Positions 1 to 5,745 of a DNA stretch of 10,439 bases are shown here, piece by piece. A program made the translations under genes and the position numbers. The DNA is taken from contig CAAEDF010000228.1 of the NCBI GenBank assembly GCA_900754535.1, positions 1 through 10,439 of the forward strand. Direction: 5' to 3'. The DNA is from Clostridia bacterium. GTDB lineage: Bacteria; Bacillota; Clostridia; Oscillospirales; CAG-382. Under the pieces are notes generated by a model. It was not told where the DNA came from. It saw only the letters and a program-made list of their open reading frames with translations, and did not search any database. How positions within the stretch are numbered: position 1 is the stretch's first letter; every line of letters begins with the position of its first letter.

Positions 1-1274
1 ACGGTAGCCGTCCCCGTGCCGAACGCGAATATCTGACCGCCGTATACGGTTACGACGCTTTCGTTGCTGCTTTTCCAGCTTACGGTTCCGTCCGCAGTGG
101 CAACAAGTCTGTCCACGCCGCCGAGCGCGAGAGAGAGCGATGTGCGGTCAAGCGCCACACCGTCGGTATCCTCGCCGGGACCGGGAGCTGGAGTGATTAT
201 TTTCACTCTTGAGGTATAAACATAGCCTCTTACAAGCTGGCCGGAATCGTTTATGCATTCTATATAGTAAAAGCTGCCTATGGCCTCACCGATGACCTTT
301 ACCTCCGTGCCGTTCTTTGCAATACCGTGGTTGCCCGCCGTGGAGTCGGAGGCAGACGCACGTATATATACGTCATAGGTCATCACGCCTATGCTGATAT
401 CCTCCGTATAGCTGTCGTCTACGACAAATACGGTACATGAGGCCGATTTTCCGTTGCTGCTTGTTGCGGTGATATTGACCGTACCTGTCTTCTTCGCGGA
501 GACGAGCCCGCCGGATACGGTTGCCACGGCAGGATCCTGCGTTGCCCATGTTACCGTCTTGTCAACGGCCGTTGTCGGATAGACCGATGCGGTGAGCGTA
601 TAGCTCTGGCCGACACGGAGTATGACGGTGGAATCGCTGAGCGCCACGCGGGTGACCACGCCCGGATCTATCGCGCCGGGCACGTCGTAATTGTACAGTT
701 CAAACTGTTCTATAAGATTTATGAGGTTTTCCGTATATCCGGCGTCGGAGGTATACCCGTCCTGCACGACATAAAGGCAGGCAAGCTTATAATCGGTAAG
801 ACCGCGAAGATTTTCATACCTGTCCGAGGTATTGAAAAGATCGCTGTGGTCCGCAACGCTGCCGGCCCAGCTCTCATACGCGCGCCAGAAGCGTTCTTTG
901 TTAGCCGTCATATACGCGCTGCCGAGAATGCTTTCCGCCTCCGAATAGCTGGAATACAGGGTTTTGTTTACGGAGCAGTATACCATGCCCTCCCAGTTGC
1001 TGTACGCCTTTATTCCGAAGAGGTTGTTGGCCTCCACGGCAATCGTGCTTCTGCCGTAATCGCTTTCAAAGATCGCCTGTGCGAGGGTGAGCGAGGCGAG
1101 AATGCCGCTTTCCTGCATATCCGCCGACGCCATCGGACCGAGGACATCCAGAAATTCCGTTACATGATCGTATGTATCCGCAGAGGCGCTGATTGCAAGC
1201 GGGAGAGAAAGCATAAACAAAGCTGCGATAGCCACCAGGAGCGCCACCGCTCTTTTGCTGCCTTTATGAGACAT
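1..1274 (-). CDS. Secreted GH73-type N-acetylglucosaminidase with Big_2 and SH3 domains (3' end outside window)
   Basis: This is a probable peptidoglycan hydrolase that cuts glycan strands outside the cell. The ATG at 1274 follows AGGTAGG at good distance. 424 codons are readable without a stop before the window edge, so the C-terminus is missing. Residues 1-32 form a signal peptide (basic SKR, hydrophobic core, cleavage likely after SASA). About 35-195 is a FlgJ/GH73 (glucosaminidase) domain: LAQAIFESDYGRS carries the expected catalytic Glu (E70), NNLFGIKA follows at 83-90, and the GYTSDAGYTENLINLI end is typical. About 207-286 is a Big_2 Ig-like domain, about 290-360 a bacterial SH3-like domain (VYIRAS, GYVYTSRV), then a Pro/Gly linker, and a second Big_2-like domain starts near 373 and runs off the edge. 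Family and domains are read from motifs. A role in cell separation or wall turnover is inferred. It is transcribed alone, divergently from the ABC operon. Confidence 0.88.
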   Translation of the reverse strand, partial: MSHKGSKRAVALLVAIAALFMLSLPLAISASADTYDHVTEFLDVLGPMASADMQESGILASLTLAQAIFESDYGRSTIAVEANNLFGIKAYSNWEGMVYCSVNKTLYSSYSEAESILGSAYMTANKERFWRAYESWAGSVADHSDLFNTSDRYENLRGLTDYKLACLYVVQDGYTSDAGYTENLINLIEQFELYNYDVPGAIDPGVVTRVALSDSTVILRVGQSYTLTASVYPTTAVDKTVTWATQDPAVATVSGGLVSAKKTGTVNITATSSNGKSASCTVFVVDDSYTEDISIGVMTYDVYIRASASDSTAGNHGIAKNGTEVKVIGEAIGSFYYIECINDSGQLVRGYVYTSRVKIITPAPGPGEDTDGVALDRTSLSLALGGVDRLVATADGTVSWKSSNESVVTVYGGQIFAFGTGTAT

Positions 1275-1337
1275 TATGTACCTACCTTTCGCGATGAGAA
1301 AATATGTTGGGATATCGGGAATTTTCCGCCAAACGCG

Positions 1338-1362
1338 GCCGACAAAAAAGACGACCGTCGGC
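1338..1362 (-). other. Stem-loop in the 5' UTR of the glucosaminidase gene
   Basis: GCCGAC (1338-1343) can pair with GTCGGC (1357-1362) around a 13-nt loop, which on the minus strand contains a run of six T. It lies between the predicted transcription start (about 1370) and the ATG at 1274. The T-run is inside the loop, so it is not a normal terminator. Function is unknown. Confidence 0.3.
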
Positions 1363-1376
1363 TCAATACCTCAAAT

Positions 1377-1406
1377 ATTATAACAGAAATCACAACATTA
1401 TGTCAA
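1377..1406 (-). promoter_or_regulatory. Sigma-A promoter of the glucosaminidase gene
   Basis: Reading the minus strand, TTGACA (1406-1401) is followed by an 18-nt spacer and TATAAT (1382-1377). Both hexamers are perfect consensus. The expected start site is near 1370, giving a leader of about 95 nt before the ATG at 1274. It shares the block TTATTGACATAAT with the divergent promoter at 1507-1535. Confidence 0.82.
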
Positions 1407-1506
1407 TAAGCGACGGCAAATAACCGCGTCTTTTTTGAAGTTGAAGGCGGCAGAACAAACACAGCTTCCTTTATGCCGAGTCGATTAACAAAAACACAAA
1501 AATTTA

Positions 1507-1535
1507 TTGACATAATTCTCACCATATGATATAAT
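1507..1535 (+). promoter_or_regulatory. Sigma-A promoter of the ABC exporter operon
   Basis: TTGACA (1507-1512), a 17-nt spacer and TATAAT (1530-1535) make a perfect consensus promoter, with an extended -10 TG at 1527-1528. The expected start is near 1542, so the first gene (ATG 1779) has a leader of about 237 nt. The two -35 boxes of this and the divergent promoter are about 100 bp apart. Confidence 0.85.
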
Positions 1536-1541
1536 AATTTC

Positions 1542-1778
1542 CCTTTTTTGATCTTTCCCAACGCATGGTAATCCAAAATTATGCAAAAAATGCAACGGTA
1601 AACATCTTGCAGCGGCAAAATGCGCTTAAAAGGACACAGGAAAAATACATGAAAACAAGCGGCAGAGGCAGATGCCGTTTTGAAGCGGCGTATGCCGGCA
1701 TCAAAAAAGCATCTAAAGCCGAAGTACGGCTTAATGACCGGCAGTACTATCGATACGGACGGCGGAAGGAGAAGAGGC
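1542..1778 (+). promoter_or_regulatory. Long structured leader of the ABC exporter operon
   Basis: About 237 nt lie between the predicted start and the ATPase ATG. I recognise no riboswitch class and no T-box sequence. Visible elements are: a stem GATGCCG (1671-1677) with CGGCATC (1696-1702), followed by an A-run rather than a T-run; the perfect 10-nt palindrome ATGCCGGCAT (1692-1701); a stem AAGCCG (1716-1721) with CGGCTT (1727-1732); and AGTAC (1723-1727), which could instead pair with GTACT (1744-1748), giving mutually exclusive folds. A possible leader ORF starts at ATG 1649, after CAGGA at a 7-nt distance. It codes for 47 very basic residues and stops at 1792, overlapping the ATPase start by 14 nt. 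Whether any of this is functional is inference. Confidence 0.4.
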
Positions 1779-2753
1779 ATGATCGAGCTTAGGAACATCA
1801 GCAAGACGTTCAGAGTGGCAAAGCGCAACGCAGGGTTTGGCGAAGCCGTAAAGGCGCTGTTCAGGAAAGAATACACATACATAAACGCGCTGTGCGACGT
1901 ATCCTTTACCGTAGGCGACGGCGAGATGGTAGGTTATATCGGGCCGAACGGAGCAGGAAAAAGCAGCACCATAAAAATAATGAGCGGGATACTAACTCCG
2001 GACAGCGGCGAATGCATAATAAACGGGCGCACGCCCTGGAGGGACAGGATCTCCCATGTACGGGACATCGGAGTGGTCTTCGGCCAGAGGTCGCAGCTTT
2101 GGTGGGACGTGCCGGTCATAGACAGCTTTGAGCTTATAAGAGACATCTACAAAGTCGAAAAGGACAAATACGCCAGGAACCTTTCCCGGCTTGTTGAGCT
2201 GCTGGACATAGGCGAGACAGTCAAAACCCCCGCAAGGCAGCTTTCTCTGGGGCAGCGGATGAGATGTGAGATCGCCGCGTCGCTTCTTCACGATCCTAAG
2301 GTGCTTTTTCTGGACGAGCCCACGATAGGCCTTGATGCGGTGTCGAAAATTGCGGTAAGAGACTTTATAAAGACGATAAACCGCGAAAACAAAACCACGG
2401 TCATTCTCACCACGCATGATATGCAGGATATCGAGGCGCTGACCGAACGCATCCTACTGATAGGCAAAGGGCGGATTCTTCTTGACGGTTCGCTTGGCGA
2501 GCTGAAAAAAAGGAACACCTCGCATAAGACGCTGACAATAGATCATTCCGGCGGAAAAATACCGATATCGGAGCACATGACCGTTGTCAGGGATCTTGAC
2601 GGGCACGCGGAGATCCTGATAGACACGGATTTTCTGACGGTATCCCAGGCCATTTCATACATATCGTCAAAGACGGACGTAAGTGATATATCGGTCACCG
2701 GCGGGACTGTTGAGGAAATGGTGGTCTCGCTTTACAGGGAATTTGAGATATGA
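1779..2753 (+). CDS. ABC-2-type exporter ATP-binding protein (COG4586-like)
   Basis: This 324-residue cytoplasmic ATPase would power the two permeases that follow. The start is ATG 1779, placed 8 nt after GGAAGGAG; a longer in-frame reading from TTG 1680 has no ribosome binding site and adds non-conserved sequence. All ABC motifs are intact: Walker A GPNGAGKS (55-62), Q-loop glutamine 103, signature LSLGQRMR (155-162), Walker B VLFLDEPT (175-182) with catalytic E180, and H-loop H213. The N-terminal insert before Walker A (about residues 12-35) and the long C-terminal domain (about 235-324) fit the family of uncharacterised ABC-2 ATPases found beside PF06182 permeases. The substrate is unknown. 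Its stop overlaps the next start by 4 nt (ATGA), suggesting translational coupling. Confidence 0.93.
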   Translation: MIELRNISKTFRVAKRNAGFGEAVKALFRKEYTYINALCDVSFTVGDGEMVGYIGPNGAGKSSTIKIMSGILTPDSGECIINGRTPWRDRISHVRDIGVVFGQRSQLWWDVPVIDSFELIRDIYKVEKDKYARNLSRLVELLDIGETVKTPARQLSLGQRMRCEIAASLLHDPKVLFLDEPTIGLDAVSKIAVRDFIKTINRENKTTVILTTHDMQDIEALTERILLIGKGRILLDGSLGELKKRNTSHKTLTIDHSGGKIPISEHMTVVRDLDGHAEILIDTDFLTVSQAISYISSKTDVSDISVTGGTVEEMVVSLYREFEI

Positions 2754-3553
2754 AAAAGTATTTGTCTTTCTTCAGGATAAGGTTTATTGCCGGACTGCAA
2801 TACCGTGCCGCCGCCTGGGCGGGGATCTCCACCCAGTTTGCATGGGGCGGCATGACGCTGCTGATGTACCGCGCCTTTTATCAAAGCGCAGAAAACGCTT
2901 TTCCGATGACCTTTCAGGAGCTTTCAAGCTATATTTGGCTGCAGCAGGCATTGCTTGCGCTGATCATGGCATGGTTCTTTGACGGCGAGATATTCGACAG
3001 CATCACATCCGGAAATATTGCTTATGAGCTATGCCGGCCCTGCGATATTTATTCGATGTGGTTTACCAAAAATATGGCGACAAGGCTTTCCAGGACGACG
3101 CTGCGGTGCCTGCCGATACTGATCGTCGCCGCGTTTCTGCCGGAGCCGTTCAACATAACGCTTCCGCCGGACCTGCTGTCGGGCATTCTTTTTCTCGTTT
3201 CGATATCACTGGGATTTCTTGTTTTGATATCGTTTTCGATGCTCGTCTATATCTCGGCCTTTTATACGATATCTCCTGTGGGCATACGGATACTTGCGAT
3301 ATCCGTCGTCGACTTTTTTGCAGGCGGCATCATACCCATTCCGTTTTTCCCCGACGCGCTGCAGCCGGTCATGAACGCGCTGCCTTTTGCCTCCATGCAA
3401 AACACTCCGTTTCTCATCTACACGGGACACACAAGCGGTACGGATGCGCTGAAAAGCATCGGACTGCAGCTCATATGGCTCGCTGCGCTGCTTGTTATCG
3501 GCCGTCTGCTTATGAGGCGGGCGCTGAGGAAAGTTATCGTTCAGGGAGGATGA
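2750..3553 (+). CDS. ABC-2-type exporter permease, first subunit (PF06182-like)
   Basis: This 267-residue integral membrane protein is the first of two permease subunits. About six hydrophobic segments can be seen, near residues 20-42, 61-78, 119-131, 143-170, 178-200 and 237-256, and the C-terminus is basic. Between segments 2 and 3 lies SGNIAYELCRP (87-97), which is the same motif as SGNLDRILVRP in the next protein and typical of the ABC2_membrane_6 family, where two different permeases pair. The ATG overlaps the ATPase stop (ATGA), and GGGA lies just upstream within the ATPase end. The three genes match the COG4586/4587/3694 gene set from memory of those families. Substrate is unknown. Exporters of this type are known mainly by homology. 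Confidence 0.87.
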   Translation: MKKYLSFFRIRFIAGLQYRAAAWAGISTQFAWGGMTLLMYRAFYQSAENAFPMTFQELSSYIWLQQALLALIMAWFFDGEIFDSITSGNIAYELCRPCDIYSMWFTKNMATRLSRTTLRCLPILIVAAFLPEPFNITLPPDLLSGILFLVSISLGFLVLISFSMLVYISAFYTISPVGIRILAISVVDFFAGGIIPIPFFPDALQPVMNALPFASMQNTPFLIYTGHTSGTDALKSIGLQLIWLAALLVIGRLLMRRALRKVIVQGG

Positions 3554-3556
3554 GTG

Positions 3557-4333
3557 ATGAAGCTGTATTTCAAATTTGTCGGCATACTGCTCAAATCTCA
3601 GATGCAGTACAAGGCCTCGTTCGTCATAACAGCGGTAGGGCAGTTTCTCATTTCGTTTACGGCGTTTCTCAGCGTGTACTTTATGTTTTTCCGCTTCAAT
3701 TCCGTAAACGGATATTCATTTTCGGAAGTGCTGATATGCTTTTCGCTGGTTCTGATGGCGTATTCGGCAACCGAATGCTTTGCCCGGGGATTTGACTTGT
3801 TTTCCAGACTGATACAGAGCGGAAATCTGGACAGGATACTTGTCAGACCGCGCGGCGAGATATTTCAGGTGCTTACCTCAAGCATAGATTTTTCACGCAC
3901 AGGCAGGCTGTTTCAGTCTATACTCATACTTGCATATGCAATTCCGACAAGCGGGATAATATGGGAGTTTGACAAGATCATGACCGCCGTCCTGATGCTT
4001 ATCGGCGGTATTGCGGTATTTTTGTCTTTGTTTATCCTGTCTGCGGGGGTAAGTTTCTTTACAATTGAAGGGATTGAGTTTATGAACATATTTACCGACG
4101 GCAGCCGTGAATTCGGAAAATACCCGCTGTCGATCTACGGCGAAGGGATCCTCAAATTCTGCACCTATGTCATACCCATCGCTTTGTTCCAGTATTACCC
4201 GTTTCTTTACCTCGTAGGCAGGTCGCACAACATTGCGCTGATATTCCTTCCGCTTTTGGGCTTTGTTTTTATGGTGCCGTGCTATGCATTTTTCCGTTTC
4301 GGGCTGAAAAGATACAAATCCACCGGTTCCTGA
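3557..4333 (+). CDS. ABC-2-type exporter permease, second subunit (PF06182-like)
   Basis: This 258-residue membrane protein is the second permease and completes the exporter. Hydrophobic segments lie near residues 22-46, 56-74, 118-136, 142-168, 202-222 and 226-248. SGNLDRILVRP (88-98) parallels the motif of the first permease, and GSREFGKYPLSIYG (182-195) is characteristic of this branch of the family. I chose ATG 3557 because AGGGAGGA (3543-3550) sits 6 nt away; the GTG at 3554, directly after the upstream stop, is only 3 nt from it and would add one residue. The Shine-Dalgarno lies inside the end of the upstream gene. It is the last gene of the operon, with a terminator about 145 nt downstream. 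Confidence 0.87.
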   Translation: MKLYFKFVGILLKSQMQYKASFVITAVGQFLISFTAFLSVYFMFFRFNSVNGYSFSEVLICFSLVLMAYSATECFARGFDLFSRLIQSGNLDRILVRPRGEIFQVLTSSIDFSRTGRLFQSILILAYAIPTSGIIWEFDKIMTAVLMLIGGIAVFLSLFILSAGVSFFTIEGIEFMNIFTDGSREFGKYPLSIYGEGILKFCTYVIPIALFQYYPFLYLVGRSHNIALIFLPLLGFVFMVPCYAFFRFGLKRYKSTGS

Positions 4334-4356
4334 CAGGGTGCCGACGCACGAAGGAA

Positions 4357-4371
4357 GCGGAAATTTTCCGC
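4357..4371. repeat. Short palindrome in the 3' UTR of the ABC operon
   Basis: GCGGAAA, one T, then TTTCCGC form a 15-nt perfect dyad 23 nt after the last exporter stop codon. It has no T-run and is too compact to be a good terminator. Apart from this, 4334-4476 shows no gene or recognisable signal. Confidence 0.3.
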
Positions 4372-4476
4372 GCGCATTCTCCCGGCCGCCGTAAGGATCA
4401 TTTGGCGAAATCATACTTATATGATAAAACGCAGACATATCGTAAATGGCAACGCCACGTAAGGAAGTTCAGAAAA

Positions 4477-4512
4477 ATACCCTCCGAAAGAGTCTGTTTC
4501 TTCGGAGGGTGT
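4477..4512. terminator. Bidirectional Rho-independent terminator between the ABC operon and the HD gene
   Basis: ACCCTCCGAA (4479-4488) pairs perfectly with TTCGGAGGGT (4501-4510) around a 12-nt loop, and the pairing can extend by a wobble and an A-T pair. On the plus strand it is followed by TAATTTTTG and on the minus strand by ATTTTTC. It sits between the converging ends of the exporter operon (stop 4333) and the HD gene (stop 4532), so it can serve both. Confidence 0.85.
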
Positions 4513-4531
4513 AATTTTTGTAAGGGCATAC

Positions 4532-5005
4532 TCATTTTGTATCGTTAATTCCAAATTCTATCAGCAAATTGCGGTACCGTTCCGTTTCCCACTGCGCTAT
4601 GGGAAACGCGGTATTGTACAAACAGTGATCCATGACATCTGCGTCTTTCAATAATTCGTCATATGGTTCGTGAATGTGTTTTTTATCACAATGTCTTGAA
4701 ATAGCGGTAGTAACTATCTTAATTTCGTCATCACTGTATAACCTCATTGCTTTCAATATTGTTTCTGCTTGTTCTGCCCCCTTTGCAGCGTGATTATCGC
4801 CGGTGCCATCGAACAAATAAAATATATCATGAAGCATTCCGCAAGTTGTAGAAAGTTCAACGTTCAAATTCCTTTTCATAGCTAACAATGTGCAAAATTG
4901 TGCAACGCCGTAAATATGAGAAATATACATACGGATATTATCTGATTTCTCATTAAAAATAATCTTATCAATTTCATTGCGTAATATTTCAAGTCGATTT
5001 TCCAT
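4532..5005 (-). CDS. Small HD-domain metal-dependent phosphohydrolase-like protein
   Basis: This 157-residue soluble protein has the metal-ligand pattern of the HD superfamily: H30, the H59-D60 pair in GMLHDIFYLF, H72 followed by AAKGAEQAETIL, H105 in SRHCDKKH, and D121/D123 in LKDADVMDH. HD proteins hydrolyse phosphate esters or nucleotides, but this sequence does not tell me the substrate. The start ATG 5005 follows AGGAG at 8 nt; the open frame continues upstream to 5338, but that part is another frame of rplQ. The gene has its own promoter and operator-like dyad and lies after the ribosomal operon terminator. It is clearly richer in A and T (many AAA, ATT and ATA codons) than its neighbours, which suggests later acquisition. 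No partner gene is adjacent in the same transcript. Confidence 0.85.
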   Translation of the reverse strand: MENRLEILRNEIDKIIFNEKSDNIRMYISHIYGVAQFCTLLAMKRNLNVELSTTCGMLHDIFYLFDGTGDNHAAKGAEQAETILKAMRLYSDDEIKIVTTAISRHCDKKHIHEPYDELLKDADVMDHCLYNTAFPIAQWETERYRNLLIEFGINDTK

Positions 5006-5046
5006 AAATTTTTCTCCTAAACACATATAGAAATAATTTCTCTCAG

Positions 5047-5075
5047 AGTATATCATATGTCCTACGCCGTCACAA
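5047..5075 (-). promoter_or_regulatory. Promoter of the HD-domain gene
   Basis: On the minus strand TTGTGA (5075-5070), a 17-nt spacer and TATACT (5052-5047) with an upstream TG (extended -10) form a good sigma-A promoter. The start site would be near 5040, about 35 nt before the ATG. The -10 region shares the 11-mer CATATGATATA with the ABC operon promoter (1523-1533). Confidence 0.75.
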
Positions 5076-5079
5076 GCAG

Positions 5080-5101
5080 GGAAACTGTACACACAGTTTC
5101 C
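5080..5101. promoter_or_regulatory. Operator-like inverted repeat upstream of the HD gene promoter
   Basis: GGAAACTGT (5080-5088) and ACAGTTTCC (5093-5101) are perfect 9-nt inverted halves separated by ACAC. The dyad lies 4 bp upstream of the -35 box. No T-run follows on either strand, so a DNA site for a dimeric regulator fits better than a terminator. The regulator is not known. Confidence 0.5.
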
Positions 5102-5144
5102 AATTTCATCGGCGCTTATTGCCAATGGTACTTTAAAGACACCT

Positions 5145-5182
5145 AAAAATAGCGGTGTAACCCATTTCACTGAGTTACACCG
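5145..5182 (-). terminator. Terminator of the ribosomal-protein/alpha operon
   Basis: On the minus strand CGGTGTAAC (5182-5174) pairs with GTTACACCG (5161-5153) around a 12-nt loop, followed after three bases by TTTTT (5149-5145). It begins 13 nt past the rplQ stop codon and marks the end of the long operon. Confidence 0.82.
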
Positions 5183-5195
5183 TACTCCTACTGCC

Positions 5196-5714
5196 TTACG
5201 CCTCTGCGGCTGCGGACTCTGCCGGAGCCTCGGCGGGGGCAGCTTCGGCTGCCTTATCGGCCTTTTTCTTTGCGGCGGGCTTTTTTTCAGGTTCGGCCTT
5301 GGCCGCTTTCTTTGCGTCCTTATCCTTGGCCTTAGCATCTTCCTTTGACGCTTTGCCGTAAATGCCTTCGGCGTCTACCATGACGACGATTGCCATTTCG
5401 GCACCGTCGCCGCGGCGGGGACCGATTTTAAGAACTCTTGTATATCCGCCGTTACGCTCCGAATATGCGGGCGCGATATCGTTGAAAAGCTTGGATACAA
5501 CGCTCTCCTTCTTCAGGAAGGCCATTGCCTGCCTTCTGGAAGCGAGAGTGTTTGCTTTGCCGAGCGTGATCATACGGTCGGTCAGCGCGCTGACCTCTTT
5601 TGCGCGCGTAACGGTGGTCTCTATTTTACCGTATTCAAGCAGATACGTGGACATGCCCTTAAGCATCGCCAGCCTGTGGTCGGTCTTCCTGCCTAACTTC
5701 CTTGTTCCGGGCAT
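5196..5714 (-). CDS. rplQ: Ribosomal protein bL17 with a long charged C-terminal tail
   Basis: bL17 is a large-subunit protein that binds 23S rRNA near the exit tunnel. Residues 1 to about 116 are the standard bL17 fold: RKLGRKTDHRLAMLKGM near the start, then GKIETTVTRAKE, and RNGGYTRVLKIGPRRGDGAEMAIV near its end. The remaining 55 or so residues are almost only Ala, Lys, Glu, Asp and Pro, with a Lys-rich first part and an Ala/Glu-rich end, and are probably disordered. Bacterial bL17 is usually about 113-130 residues, so 172 is long. AAAGGAGG lies 9 nt before the ATG. It follows rpoA by 31 nt, the normal position, and is the last gene of the operon. Confidence 0.97.
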   Translation of the reverse strand: MPGTRKLGRKTDHRLAMLKGMSTYLLEYGKIETTVTRAKEVSALTDRMITLGKANTLASRRQAMAFLKKESVVSKLFNDIAPAYSERNGGYTRVLKIGPRRGDGAEMAIVVMVDAEGIYGKASKEDAKAKDKDAKKAAKAEPEKKPAAKKKADKAAEAAPAEAPAESAAAEA

Positions 5715-5745
5715 TGATTCCTGCCTCCTTTATCGATTTATTGCT

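Noticed and set aside
1411..1436. Possible terminator between the divergent promoters
   Set aside because: Only a short, bulged stem (GACG-G with C-g-CGTC) before TTTTTT; there is no plus-strand gene upstream for it to end, so it was not listed as a feature.
1671..1710. Leader hairpin as a Rho-independent terminator
   Set aside because: The stem is followed by A, not T, on the plus strand, and the T-run is on the wrong side for the minus strand.
1680..1778. N-terminal extension of the ABC ATPase from TTG 1680
   Set aside because: No Shine-Dalgarno, non-family sequence, and ATG 1779 has GGAAGGAG at 8 nt.
1565..1792. 75-codon ORF from ATG 1565
   Set aside because: No ribosome binding site at 1565; only the shorter version from ATG 1649 has any support and is described as a possible leader ORF.
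1403..1882. Minus-strand 159-codon ORF across the divergent promoters
   Set aside because: It covers two perfect promoters, the leader and the start of the ATPase gene; no recognisable domain.
4532..5338. Reading the HD protein as 268 residues with a Pro/Arg-rich N-terminus
   Set aside because: The upstream part runs over the operon terminator and overlaps rplQ in another frame; ATG 5005 has a good AGGAG and a promoter just upstream.
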